NCBI GenBank assembly: GCA_051011575.1
Contig: JBPCTR010000230.1
Span: 1 to 52,425 of the forward strand
Origin: SHLQ01 sp051011575
GTDB taxonomy: Bacteria > Actinomycetota > Acidimicrobiia > Acidimicrobiales > SHLQ01
Direction of reading: 5' to 3'
DNA: 52,425 nt
Shown: positions 1 through 7,439 of the stretch, piece by piece
How positions within the stretch are numbered: position 1 is the first letter of the stretch
How the letters are laid out: each line of letters opens with the position of its first letter
Program-made: the position numbers and the translations under genes
Notes under the pieces: generated by a model
The model's database searches: none
What the model was told of the DNA's origin: nothing
What the model saw: the letters and a program-made list of their open reading frames with translations, nothing else

Positions 1-316
1 AAACGGGGCAACAACAGAGACGCCAATCAGGACGATCTCGCTCTCGCCGTCTGACCTAGTCAGATAGCAGAGAGTCATCGCGAGCAGTAATGCCACGCGG
101 GGCCGGTTCACCGCAGCCCGGCAACAGAAGCGGTGGAGGACAGTAGGGAGAGACCACTGACGGCGTGAAAGAACGCTGACATCGGAGAAAGATCCGGCAG
201 CTGAACCTCGGTTCAGCCGACCCGACGGTGAGGCAGCTGCGAGCCTCAGATCGGGAATGGTCGTATCGCGGGTTGTGACCCTTCAGCGGACGAGGGTTCG
301 ATTCCCTCCAGCTCCA
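1..316 (+). ncRNA. ssrA: tmRNA (transfer-messenger RNA), 3' part
   Basis: tmRNA rescues stalled ribosomes by adding a degradation tag. The 3' end has a tRNA-like T arm: stem GAGGG/CCCTC at 292-296 and 304-308 enclosing TTCGATT, then an acceptor strand CAGCTCC at 309-315 and discriminator A316. CCA is not encoded; CTA follows. Near the window start an open frame of GGC AAC AAC AGA GAC and so on runs to TGA at 52-54, encoding a tag that ends in LALAV. It is followed by a perfect TCTGAC/GTCAGA hairpin at 51-65, as expected after a tag. The 5' half, including the other acceptor strand, lies before the window. The call rests on this combination; the tag start is uncertain. Confidence 0.88.
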
Positions 317-322
317 CTACAC

Positions 323-341
323 GTCGGGACTTCCGCCCGAC
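323..341 (+). terminator. Possible terminator-like hairpin after tmRNA
   Basis: GTCGGG at 323-328 pairs with CCCGAC at 336-341 around a 7-base loop, seven bases after the tmRNA 3' end. No T run follows, so it may only be a processing or stabilising stem. Confidence 0.3.
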
Positions 342-356
342 ATCCGCGAAGACCGA

Positions 357-385
357 CATGGTCGCTCCGCGCAGCTTCGCTCCCC
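357..385. repeat. Copy of GC-rich extragenic repeat
   Basis: The 29-base stretch CATGGTCGCTCCGCG... ending in CTTCGCTCCCC recurs with four base differences at 35332-35360. Its core TCGCTCCGC is the reverse complement of the GCGGAGCGA found at 38133-38141. It sits in the gene-poor space between the tmRNA and the 61-residue gene and looks like a member of a dispersed extragenic repeat family. Confidence 0.5.
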
Positions 386-470
386 TAGGAGGCGAGATCC
401 GGCCTCGACTCGCGCAGCGGTGTCCTGCGGCGCGGCAACGCCGCCCGGACGACCCTGCCACTCAGCCGTC

Positions 471-656
471 CTACGTCTCTGAGTACCAGACGGCGAGCCC
501 GGCGTGAGACCACGCGGCGTTCGGGGCCGTGATCTCATTCGTGTGCTCGATGACGAGCTTCGGGTTGTCTGCGAGCCACGCGTTCACATCCGCCTCAAGT
601 TGATCGAACCCCGGCTTCCGGTTCCTTGCCTCCATTGAAAACAGTTTCATCTTCAC
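471..656 (-). CDS. Small conserved-looking hypothetical protein (61 aa)
   Basis: I do not recognise a named family. The start is GTG at 656, with GGAGG six bases upstream on the minus strand, a good ribosome binding site, and the frame is open for 61 codons to TAG. The protein begins MKMKLFSMEARNRKPGFDQL and ends WSHAGLAVWYSET. It is soluble, acidic and tryptophan-containing, with no membrane segment or signal peptide. Its composition is protein-like, unlike the arginine-rich shadow frames around it. It stands alone between the tmRNA and the small membrane peptide gene, with no operon partner. Real gene likely, function unknown. Confidence 0.65.
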   Translation of the reverse strand: MKMKLFSMEARNRKPGFDQLEADVNAWLADNPKLVIEHTNEITAPNAAWSHAGLAVWYSET

Positions 657-747
657 AGTCGTCCTCCGAGGTGATGCGACCCGTAGTGGGTCGGTGGCGA
701 ACGCTACCCGTCGTCTGCCAGTGACGAGCCGGAAATCCGCCGAATAT

Positions 748-785
748 GGGTCAGAGCACCATCAGGCCAAGGAGGTCAGACCCCT
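748..785. repeat. Degenerate GGGTCAGA-type repeat cluster
   Basis: GGGTCAGAGCAC at 748-759 and GTCAGACCCCT at 774-784 match, in sequence and orientation variants, the elements at 46416-46503 (there GTGCTCTGACCCC and GGGGTCAGACCCC). A further palindrome GGGTCGACCC lies at 839-848, followed by a perfect 7-bp hairpin CCACTCA/TGAGTGG at 847-863. Together they look like remains of the same small extragenic element. Confidence 0.45.
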
Positions 786-909
786 GTCCGAAGGCGTGAT
801 CCGGCCGGAATGGCGGCTGGTTCCCGCCACCATCAAAGGGTCGACCCCACTCACTTTGAGTGGTGGAGTCTGGCGTGGTGGACACTGTACGCGGTACGGT
901 CGGATTGTT

Positions 910-1053
910 ATGTTCCTGGCGCAGAACAGCGATTTCGAAAACGAGTTCAAGGAATATCTCCAGGATGCGGGACAGCAATCGTTGGAGTACTACCTGATCA
1001 TGGCGATCGGCATCTCGGTGATGGTCTACCTGATCGTCAAGATCATCAAGTGA
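910..1053 (+). CDS. Small single-pass membrane peptide (47 aa)
   Basis: The ATG at 910 gives a 47-residue peptide whose C-terminal half (about residues 27-46, YLIMAIGISVMVYLIVKIIK) is one hydrophobic helix ending in lysines. The first half is polar and acidic. The GQQSLEYYLI stretch before the helix recalls the GxxxxEY(G)LI motif of Flp/TadE-type pilins, but the length and context do not prove that. The frame is open upstream to 694, but that extension looks noncoding, and no clear ribosome binding site is seen. It converges on the HDOD-GGDEF gene with only three bases between stops. Function unknown. Confidence 0.45.
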   Translation: MFLAQNSDFENEFKEYLQDAGQQSLEYYLIMAIGISVMVYLIVKIIK

Positions 1054-1056
1054 CTG

Positions 1057-2580
1057 TCAGCCCAAAGGGGCAGTGGAGAGCGTGACCTTGTTACGACCGG
1101 TCTCCTTCGACTCGTAGAGCGCTTCGTCGGCGGCCTTGATGAGCTGAACGCCCTCGTCGCGACTGGTCGGCTTGTCGATGACCGCCGCGCCAAACGACGC
1201 AGTGATCGTGAGCGGCGGTCCGCTCGGCAGCTCGACCTCGATCAATTCGAGGGTTTGTCGAATGCGTTCGGCCGCCTGCACGAGTTCCTCCGCGGTCACC
1301 AGCGGAGCGAGAAGAATGAACTCCTCCCCGCCGTATCGAGCCACCGTTTCCTCGGTACGGGTGGTCATTCGAAGAACGTCGGCAACCTTTCGGAGAACAG
1401 CATCTCCGATGTCGTGTCCGTGCGTGTCGTTGACCGCCTTGAAGTGGTCGAGGTCGATCATCACGATGCCCATTGGCTTCGGCATGGCATTGGTGCCACG
1501 CACCCGAAGATTGATCTGCTGATCGAACTGTTCGACGAAGGCACGGCGATTGCACAAGCCGGTAAGGGGATCCTGACGCGCCTCGGCTTCGAGCGTGCGA
1601 TTCTCAACCTCGAGCGCTTCACGCCGTCCTCGCTCCTCATGCCATGCAGCGTCTGTCTGCAGCGTGATCTCCACGAGGTGAGCGCGAGCCTGGGCAACGA
1701 TCTCGCCGTACCCCTCGATGTCGGTCGTCACGTTGAACTGCGCCGCCAACTCCTCGATGTGTGCAAACACCTCGTCGAGGAGCGCGTCCACCGAGTCGGT
1801 TGCGATTCCGCAACCCTGCGCCACCGAAATGATCTCGCGAAGGTCTTCACCATCGCCACCGGTGATGTAGAAGTCAGCGACGTCCGAGGCCAGACGAACG
1901 ATGCGAGCGACCCTGTCGGCGTCGACATCGAACACACCCGGCGTGGTGGCAACCGTCTCGACCTTCTCCGCCGCATCAGCGAAGAGATCGGGCATCTTCC
2001 AATGCCGAAGTAGAGCCGCGGTCGCGGCGGCGGAGCTGAAGCCGAATACCTCGGCCTCGACCTCGAAGGTCGGCCATCCCGCTCCAGCCTGAGCGATCGG
2101 TTCGTATTCGTCTGCGGCGACGAGCCCGAGTACGACACGTCCGAGGCCGGCCACGAGACCGACGAAAAAGGCTTCTTCCGAGAGTTCGGGGTGCATCTTG
2201 GCTGCGATCAGACGGGACGACGCAGCCGTGACGACGGAGCGGGTCCAGAAGTCTGACATCGGAATTCCGCCGACGACACCATCGGACGGCATAGAGCTCG
2301 CTACCGAGAACGCCAAGGAGATTGTCGTGACGCTCCGGAATCCGAGAATGCCGATGGCTCGGTCGACCGACGTCACCTCGTCACCACGGCGATAGGTGGG
2401 ACTGTTCGCCGTCGAGAGGATCTTCGCGGCGAGCGCAGGATCCTGCGAAACCGCTTGGACGAGATCGTTAACTCCCGCTTCGGGATTGTTCTTCACTTCC
2501 AGGACGCGAAGGGCCGCGCCGGGAGGTGTGGGCACCTCGCGAGCATCGGGAAGTGCATCCAGTTCAATAGGTCCTGCCAC
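1057..2580 (-). CDS. HDOD domain-GGDEF diguanylate cyclase (507 aa)
   Basis: Predicted cytoplasmic signalling protein making cyclic di-GMP from two GTP. The N-terminal half (about residues 15-215) is an HDOD domain (VSQDPALAAKILSTANSP, AIGILGFRSV). A coiled linker leads to a C-terminal GGDEF domain beginning DPLTGLCNRRAF. The active-site loop is RYGGEEF near residue 415, an accepted active variant. Where an inhibitory RxxD site would lie, the sequence reads RTEE, so product inhibition may be lost. The start is GTG at 2580 with GGAGGAGG about ten bases upstream. It lies downstream of fliD and the small gene on the same strand, suggesting a role in motility control, which is inference. Confidence 0.88.
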   Translation of the reverse strand: MAGPIELDALPDAREVPTPPGAALRVLEVKNNPEAGVNDLVQAVSQDPALAAKILSTANSPTYRRGDEVTSVDRAIGILGFRSVTTISLAFSVASSMPSDGVVGGIPMSDFWTRSVVTAASSRLIAAKMHPELSEEAFFVGLVAGLGRVVLGLVAADEYEPIAQAGAGWPTFEVEAEVFGFSSAAATAALLRHWKMPDLFADAAEKVETVATTPGVFDVDADRVARIVRLASDVADFYITGGDGEDLREIISVAQGCGIATDSVDALLDEVFAHIEELAAQFNVTTDIEGYGEIVAQARAHLVEITLQTDAAWHEERGRREALEVENRTLEAEARQDPLTGLCNRRAFVEQFDQQINLRVRGTNAMPKPMGIVMIDLDHFKAVNDTHGHDIGDAVLRKVADVLRMTTRTEETVARYGGEEFILLAPLVTAEELVQAAERIRQTLELIEVELPSGPPLTITASFGAAVIDKPTSRDEGVQLIKAADEALYESKETGRNKVTLSTAPLG

Positions 2581-2667
2581 GGTGTTTCCGCCTCCTCCGT
2601 AGTGACTCGGATCCCATCGGTCCGACAGTTCCCGAATTGAACTGTTTTGTGGGTTCGAGCGAGAAAG

Positions 2668-2925
2668 TCAGGATCCGTTGGTCGAGTACGGCGAGCGAGA
2701 CCGACGATTGCCTTCGATCGCCATCAGCGTGCGATCGAGCAAAGCGTCCGTTCGCTGCTGGAGGCCTGCGGCTCGAACCCGTTGCTCGGGAGACATCGGT
2801 TCGTTCGGGGCAATCGGAATGACGGCCGCGGGTACGTCGCCGCCATCGTCGAATGCACGCTCCTGGCGCTTCATCTGGTGTTCGAGTGCATCGAGTATCT
2901 CGGTCCACCCCACGTCAGCCACCAT
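2668..2925 (-). CDS. Small helical protein in the fliT position (85 aa)
   Basis: The ATG at 2925 lies inside the last codons of fliD (fliD stop 2915-2917), an overlap of 11 bases that implies coupled translation; GTG at 2922 is an alternative start. The protein has two predicted helices (WTEILDALEHQMKRQERAF and PEQRVRAAGLQQRTDALLDR) joined by a proline-rich loop. In many bacteria fliD is followed by fliS and fliT, and FliT is a short helical export chaperone for FliD. Here fliS is elsewhere (27510). By position and shape this may be a FliT-like chaperone, but I see no diagnostic motif. Confidence 0.6.
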   Translation of the reverse strand: MVADVGWTEILDALEHQMKRQERAFDDGGDVPAAVIPIAPNEPMSPEQRVRAAGLQQRTDALLDRTLMAIEGNRRSRSPYSTNGS

Positions 2926-4468
2926 TCGATTGACCGAGCTGCCCGGCGAGGAACGCACTCTGGGCATTCAGCTGTGACAGGAGCGTCTCCATCGACGCAA
3001 ACCGGCGGCGCAGCGCCGCCTCAACGCCTTCGAGTCGCCGTTCGTATCGGCCGATCGATTCCTCGATCGTGAGCACGTTCGCTTCGAGGTTCTCCTGCGC
3101 GTTCTCGACCACGCCGTCCACGCCGGATGCGTTGTTCGCGGCGTCTGCGATCCGGCCGAGGTACCCGCTGTCGCTGCCGTCGCCGACGAAGAACGTCTCG
3201 AGAGCTGCGAAGTCTGAGGTGATCAGCTCCGTGAGGGTGGCTTCGTTCAGCGCGACCGACCCGTCCTGACTCGTTTCGATTCCTACCTGACTTCCGATCA
3301 CGAGCGTTCCCGTGCCGACTGCGGAGAACGCATCGCGTAGTTGGCGTTCGAGTCGGCGAAGCGAGAAGTCACCGGCGAGAAGTCCGATCGACTCGTTCTC
3401 GGGATCGGAGCGACCGTAGGCCGAGATTCCGGAGAAGAGACTGTTGGCAGCGTCGATCACCTCGCTCACGTTCGCCACGATCGCCTCGGTGTCTCGGGTC
3501 ACGTTGACCCTCAGCGACTCCCCAACCTCTGCACCGGTCAGGTCGATCGCCATACCCGGAACCAGCCCGTCGACGATCACCTCGCTCCGTTCGATCACCA
3601 ACGCCCCCTCCCCCATGGAGACGAGGGAGTTTGTCGCCTCTCGAATCTCGGTGAAGGCGCCGAGCAGTCCGGAGCTCTGATCGAGTGTGATCCCGTTGTC
3701 CTCACCAGGTTCGCGGGCCGTGATCACCATCGTGAGCGGTGTTGCGGACTCGTCGCCTGTGTCGATTATCTGGATCGTTGCGCTACCAGACCCCGAGGAC
3801 AGTTGTGTGACGAGTCCACCAACGGTGGTCGTCCCGTCGGCAACGATCGAACTCACGCGGCCCACACCTTCTTCAAACTCTCCGTCGGCGGTGAGCGTGA
3901 TGCTGTTTCCATCGCCGTTCGTGAGGGTGACGGATCCTGTCGACGACACATCGTGTGACTCTCCGTCGAAGACGATGGTGGCCGTTCCGCCTTCGACATT
4001 CGTTATCTCGATCGCATAGTGGCCATCGGTGAGACCGCCAGCGCCAGGGGCGACGGTCGCTACACCAATGCCGGCCAAGCCGGTCGACACCGTGAACTGG
4101 CCCGCACCGACGAGGTCGGCAGCAGTCGCGAAGCGGTCGCTCATCAGCTGGTGCGATGTGGCGATCTGATCGACCTGAACCTCGAACACGCCGATCGAAC
4201 CGGGACCGGTTGACGTGACGGTCACGTCAGGATTGGAAGATTCACCGACGAGCACGGACACGCCGTCACTGTCGACGATGGTGTCGATTGCCGAACCGAG
4301 CCGCTCGAGCCGAGCATCGAGGTCGGACCACGCCGTCGAACGAGCCTCGAGGTCGTCGCGCCGCTGCTCCAGCCGGACCACCGGCTGAGACTCCACCACC
4401 ATCAACTGCTCGATGATCGAGGTCGTGTCCAACCCGCTCGCCAAGCCGTCCACCGAAAACGTACTCAT
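2915..4468 (-). CDS. fliD: Flagellar filament cap protein FliD (517 aa)
   Basis: FliD (HAP2) caps the filament tip and folds incoming flagellin. The N-terminus MSTFSVDGLASGLDTTSIIE is the classic FliD signature, with a following coiled region (VVRLEQRRDDLEARSTAWSD). The middle is a serine/threonine/glycine-rich beta domain, and the C-terminal coiled coil (about residues 440-505, ENLEANVLTIEESIGRYERR) ends in the typical SQLNAQSAFLAGQL. The length is normal for the family. It is transcribed away from csrA across only 54 bases and overlaps the next small gene. Confidence 0.95.
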   Translation of the reverse strand: MSTFSVDGLASGLDTTSIIEQLMVVESQPVVRLEQRRDDLEARSTAWSDLDARLERLGSAIDTIVDSDGVSVLVGESSNPDVTVTSTGPGSIGVFEVQVDQIATSHQLMSDRFATAADLVGAGQFTVSTGLAGIGVATVAPGAGGLTDGHYAIEITNVEGGTATIVFDGESHDVSSTGSVTLTNGDGNSITLTADGEFEEGVGRVSSIVADGTTTVGGLVTQLSSGSGSATIQIIDTGDESATPLTMVITAREPGEDNGITLDQSSGLLGAFTEIREATNSLVSMGEGALVIERSEVIVDGLVPGMAIDLTGAEVGESLRVNVTRDTEAIVANVSEVIDAANSLFSGISAYGRSDPENESIGLLAGDFSLRRLERQLRDAFSAVGTGTLVIGSQVGIETSQDGSVALNEATLTELITSDFAALETFFVGDGSDSGYLGRIADAANNASGVDGVVENAQENLEANVLTIEESIGRYERRLEGVEAALRRRFASMETLLSQLNAQSAFLAGQLGQSNGG

Positions 4469-4522
4469 GGTCCGCTCATCGGCGGCCGGGGAGGCACTGA
4501 TGAGCCACTATGCTCGGTTTTC

Positions 4523-4753
4523 GTGCTGGTTCTGACACGTGAGGTGGGCGAAACGATCGTCATCGGAAACAATGTCCGCATCACGGTGGTCGCCGTTCGT
4601 GGAGACCAGGCTCGAATCGGGATCGATGCGCCTCGCTCGGTTCCGGTCCACCGTTTGGAAGTGTTCGAAGAGCTCAGTCGCGCGAACGAAGCCGCGGCCG
4701 CCCCCACACCTGCCGATCTCTCATTCCTCGACGATCTGGACCCTTCGAACTAG
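4523..4753 (+). CDS. csrA: CsrA, RNA-binding translational regulator (76 aa)
   Basis: CsrA binds GGA motifs in mRNA leaders; in Gram-positive bacteria it blocks flagellin translation and is held by FliW. The sequence starts MLVLTREVGETIVIGNNVRI, with the conserved RVGIDAP-like stretch RIGIDAPRSVPVHRLEV, then a family-typical variable tail. The start is GTG at 4523. No Shine-Dalgarno is visible, but TATGCT at 4508-4513 could be a -10 box for a leaderless or nearly leaderless transcript. It is the first plus-strand gene of the locus, divergent from fliD. Its antagonist FliW is encoded at 30669. Confidence 0.95.
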   Translation: MLVLTREVGETIVIGNNVRITVVAVRGDQARIGIDAPRSVPVHRLEVFEELSRANEAAAAPTPADLSFLDDLDPSN

Positions 4754-4805
4754 TCACCCCTGCTGTTCGGCTCATGTCGCACACGTTTCTGCCGATCCTG
4801 CCTTC

Positions 4806-5633
4806 GTGGCGAACGACATCCGTCCTCACGACCTCACCGCGAAGCCTCCGCTGAGCGACAAGGCAGTCGAGCAGCTGGCGCGCAGTATCACTGCGTCGGT
4901 TGCCGATGCGGCCGACGCGCTCACAGGAGCCACTCGAAGTGAGTGCTCCATCGTGTTGGCCGATGTTCTGACGCCCGCGTCCCGCGACGATGTCCTCGAC
5001 CCGGACCGGATGCAAATGATCGTGACGGTCTCGAATTCCGATGGAGCGGAGGAAATCGTCGGTCTGCTGTCGATCGCGGCCTCGTCGGCCGTAGGTATGG
5101 CCGACCTGTTCCTCGGAGGCCCGGGACATGGCGTCGAACGACCCACCACGGCGATCGAACGACACGCGATCGCACAGGTCTCGACTCCTATCGTCGCGCC
5201 GCTCGCACGCGCCGCGACCTTCCGCGAGACCGGCACGGTCGCGCTTCACGAGGTCGACGACGCGCACGCTGCGTTGATCCCGGCGCAGCTCGTGACGCTC
5301 GCGGCAACCTGGAACATCGACGACACGTCGATAGAAGTCGACCTGCACGTGGTGGATCCCGATCAGTCGGCTGGTTCGCAAGAGATCTCCGTGGCCCGAG
5401 CGGCACTGGAGAACAACGTGTCGACGCTGCCGATCGATCTCACGATCGACCTTGCAGCAACGTCGATGCACGCCAGCGAGATACATGCTCTCGCACCCGG
5501 TGATGTGGTCGTGTTCGATACGCCGGCAACGGGCGAGGCGGTCGCGACCCATCGCGGTCGAACGATGCTCGAAGGTCGGATCGCGGAGATCGGCGACCGG
5601 CGTCAGTTCGAGGTCACGACCACCCGGGTCTGA
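4806..5633 (+). CDS. fliM: Short FliM-like flagellar switch protein (275 aa)
   Basis: Predicted C-ring switch component. The start, GTG at 4806, puts IRPHDL close to the N-terminus, matching the RPYDFxxP element of FliM. The middle domain has the FliM-type LFLGGPGHGVERPTTAIERH. The C-terminal ~70 residues form a SpoA (FliM/FliN) domain (LPIDLTIDLAATSMHASEIH). It is some 50 residues shorter than usual FliM and lacks the N-terminal EIDLL-type CheY-binding peptide. No in-frame ATG, GTG or TTG exists between the csrA stop and 4806 that could restore it. A separate FliN lies at 31213. FliY-like alternatives fit less well because of the FliM-specific motifs. Confidence 0.78.
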   Translation: MANDIRPHDLTAKPPLSDKAVEQLARSITASVADAADALTGATRSECSIVLADVLTPASRDDVLDPDRMQMIVTVSNSDGAEEIVGLLSIAASSAVGMADLFLGGPGHGVERPTTAIERHAIAQVSTPIVAPLARAATFRETGTVALHEVDDAHAALIPAQLVTLAATWNIDDTSIEVDLHVVDPDQSAGSQEISVARAALENNVSTLPIDLTIDLAATSMHASEIHALAPGDVVVFDTPATGEAVATHRGRTMLEGRIAEIGDRRQFEVTTTRV

Positions 5634-5781
5634 CGACTCACGTCGCCTGGGTCGTACGGCTCATCTTTTCGACTCGACCGCCGAAAGGTACGTCGACGAG
5701 GAGGCCAAGGATCATCCGATCCGGCCGCCATCCACACCTCCTCGTTTCGGCGGCGGCTTCAATCGAGCGGGGAGCAGAACA

Positions 5782-6141
5782 GTGGAAGGCATCGATGTCG
5801 TATCGACGACGATCAGCGTCGTTGTGGTCGTTGGAATACTCGTGGGCACCCTGATTGCGCTGCGATGGGTGAGCAGGTTTCGATTTCGTGGGAACAACCG
5901 CGGAGACGGAACCGGCCTCGAGGTGGTCGATCGTCAAACGCTCGGTAGAACAGGCGCCCTCGTCGTTGTGCGCTACGCCGGCCGGGAACACCTGATCGGC
6001 GTGACCGAGTCGAATGTCCAACACCTGATCGAGGGAGACGTCGTGGACGTCGACCCGATCGACCTTCGCAACGAGGATGAGTCCGGCTCGGTTCCGATTC
6101 GAATCCTGGAGTCCCTCCGCGACAAGACCGCCCGTCGCTGA
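5782..6141 (+). CDS. fliO: Flagellar biosynthesis protein FliO (119 aa)
   Basis: FliO helps assemble the FliP ring of the flagellar export gate. One N-terminal transmembrane helix (about residues 7-28, STTISVVVVVGILVGTLIAL) is followed by the small beta domain LEVVDRQTLGRTGALVVVRY and HLIGVTESNVQHL, typical of FliO. I chose GTG at 5782 because GGGAG lies about seven bases upstream and it places the helix at the N-terminus; the frame is open well upstream but without protein-like sequence. It lies directly ahead of fliP, the usual order. Confidence 0.85.
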   Translation: MEGIDVVSTTISVVVVVGILVGTLIALRWVSRFRFRGNNRGDGTGLEVVDRQTLGRTGALVVVRYAGREHLIGVTESNVQHLIEGDVVDVDPIDLRNEDESGSVPIRILESLRDKTARR

Positions 6142-6152
6142 GAACGACCACG

Positions 6153-7124
6153 ATGCTCGTCCGCCGCAGTCCACCCATGAATCGTCCGCGAACCCTCGCC
6201 CGCGGAATTCCCCGGATGTCAGGCTCTCGGCCGCGCCTCATGGCATTCGCGGCCGTCGTTCTCGTCGGATGGCTGGCGCTCGGGCAGGCCTCCATCGCAT
6301 CGGCTCAAACCGACGCAGATGATCCATCCGACATCACAGACACACCGACCGGTATCGATCTGGACGAACCGATCGACGTGGCGCCCGCGAGCGACGTCGA
6401 ACCCACGACGCCCGACCCGGGCAGTCCGTTGCAAGCTCCGACTCCACCGGTGGTGGGCGGCCCCGACGGCCCCGAGAACACCGAAGGCGGCACGACGGAG
6501 GATTCCGCGATCTCGATCGTCGTCATCATCACCGCTCTCACGCTCGTCCCGACCGTGCTGATCATGGCCACATCGTTTACGAGGATCGTGATCGTGCTCG
6601 GGCTTACGCGGAACGCACTCGGGCTTCAAGGAGTCCCCCCGAATCAAGTGCTCATCGGACTCGCCCTCTTCCTCACGCTGTTCGTGATGGGCCCGACCTT
6701 GTCGGAGGCGAACGACGCCGCGCTCCAGCCGTACCTCGACGGTGAGCTCAGCTTCAGCGAAGCGTACGACCTCGGCGTCGAACCCTTCAGGGACTTCATG
6801 CTCGCCCAGGTACGCGAAGAAGACCTGTCGATGTTCATCGATCTCAGCGGTGAACCCGCCCCGACACAGGCCGATGATGTTCCGCTCACGACGCTCGCTC
6901 CTGCATTTCTCGTCTCCGAGCTGAGGGCGGCGTTCATCATCGGGTTCATCATCTTCGTGCCCTTCCTGGTCGTCGACATGATCGTGTCGGCAACCCTCAT
7001 GTCGATGGGCATGGTGATGCTGCCCCCGGTGGTCATCTCGCTGCCCTTCAAGATCCTGCTGTTCGTGATGGTCGACGGCTGGTTCCTACTCGTTCCCACC
7101 CTTGTCCGATCGTTCGAGCTGTGA
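6153..7124 (+). CDS. fliP: Flagellar export gate protein FliP (up to 323 aa)
   Basis: FliP forms the core of the export channel with FliQ and FliR. From about residue 120 the sequence is clear FliP: IVVIITALTLVPTVLIMATS, FTRIVIVLGLTRNALGLQGV, a periplasmic loop, then SELRAAFIIGFIIFVPFLVV and the C-terminal LPFKILLFVMVDGW. The N-terminus carries a signal-peptide-like helix (MAFAAVVLVGWLALGQASIA, probable cleavage after ASA) and an approximately 65-residue Asp/Pro/Thr-rich stretch before the first gate helix, longer than usual. In-frame ATGs at 6177 and 6216 are equally possible starts; none has a strong ribosome binding site. Confidence 0.93.
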   Translation: MLVRRSPPMNRPRTLARGIPRMSGSRPRLMAFAAVVLVGWLALGQASIASAQTDADDPSDITDTPTGIDLDEPIDVAPASDVEPTTPDPGSPLQAPTPPVVGGPDGPENTEGGTTEDSAISIVVIITALTLVPTVLIMATSFTRIVIVLGLTRNALGLQGVPPNQVLIGLALFLTLFVMGPTLSEANDAALQPYLDGELSFSEAYDLGVEPFRDFMLAQVREEDLSMFIDLSGEPAPTQADDVPLTTLAPAFLVSELRAAFIIGFIIFVPFLVVDMIVSATLMSMGMVMLPPVVISLPFKILLFVMVDGWFLLVPTLVRSFEL

Positions 7125-7167
7125 TGAGGCGCTCTCGGCAGAACCGACGCGCCCGGAAGGAAGGTCG

Positions 7168-7437
7168 ATGGATGCAGAACTGATGCGACTGATCAGCGAT
7201 ACCTTGCTGACCGCAACCAGATTGAGCGCGCCGATTCTGATCTCTGCCCTCGTTGTTGGCGTGGTCATAGGCCTCGGACAGACCGTCTTCCAGGTGCAGG
7301 AGGCGACCCTGACCTTCGTGCCCAAGCTCGTGGTCATCGCGATCGTTCTCGCCGTGTCCGGCAACTGGATGCTGGACGAGCTCCAGGAGTTCTTTCTCCG
7401 GTCGCTCGACTCGGTTCCAGCGCTCATCGCCGGCTGA
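7168..7437 (+). CDS. fliQ: Flagellar export gate protein FliQ (89 aa)
   Basis: FliQ is a two-helix component of the FliPQR export gate. The 89 residues match the family length. The sequence MDAELMRLISDTLLTATRLS leads into helix 1 (APILISALVVGVVIGLGQTV), then FQVQEATLTFVPKL, the FliQ hallmark, and helix 2. ATG 7168 is preceded by GGAAGG at a good distance; the longer frame from 7102 is rejected because it adds non-family sequence overlapping fliP. The stop lies two bases before fliR. Confidence 0.95.
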   Translation: MDAELMRLISDTLLTATRLSAPILISALVVGVVIGLGQTVFQVQEATLTFVPKLVVIAIVLAVSGNWMLDELQEFFLRSLDSVPALIAG

Positions 7438-7439
7438 TC

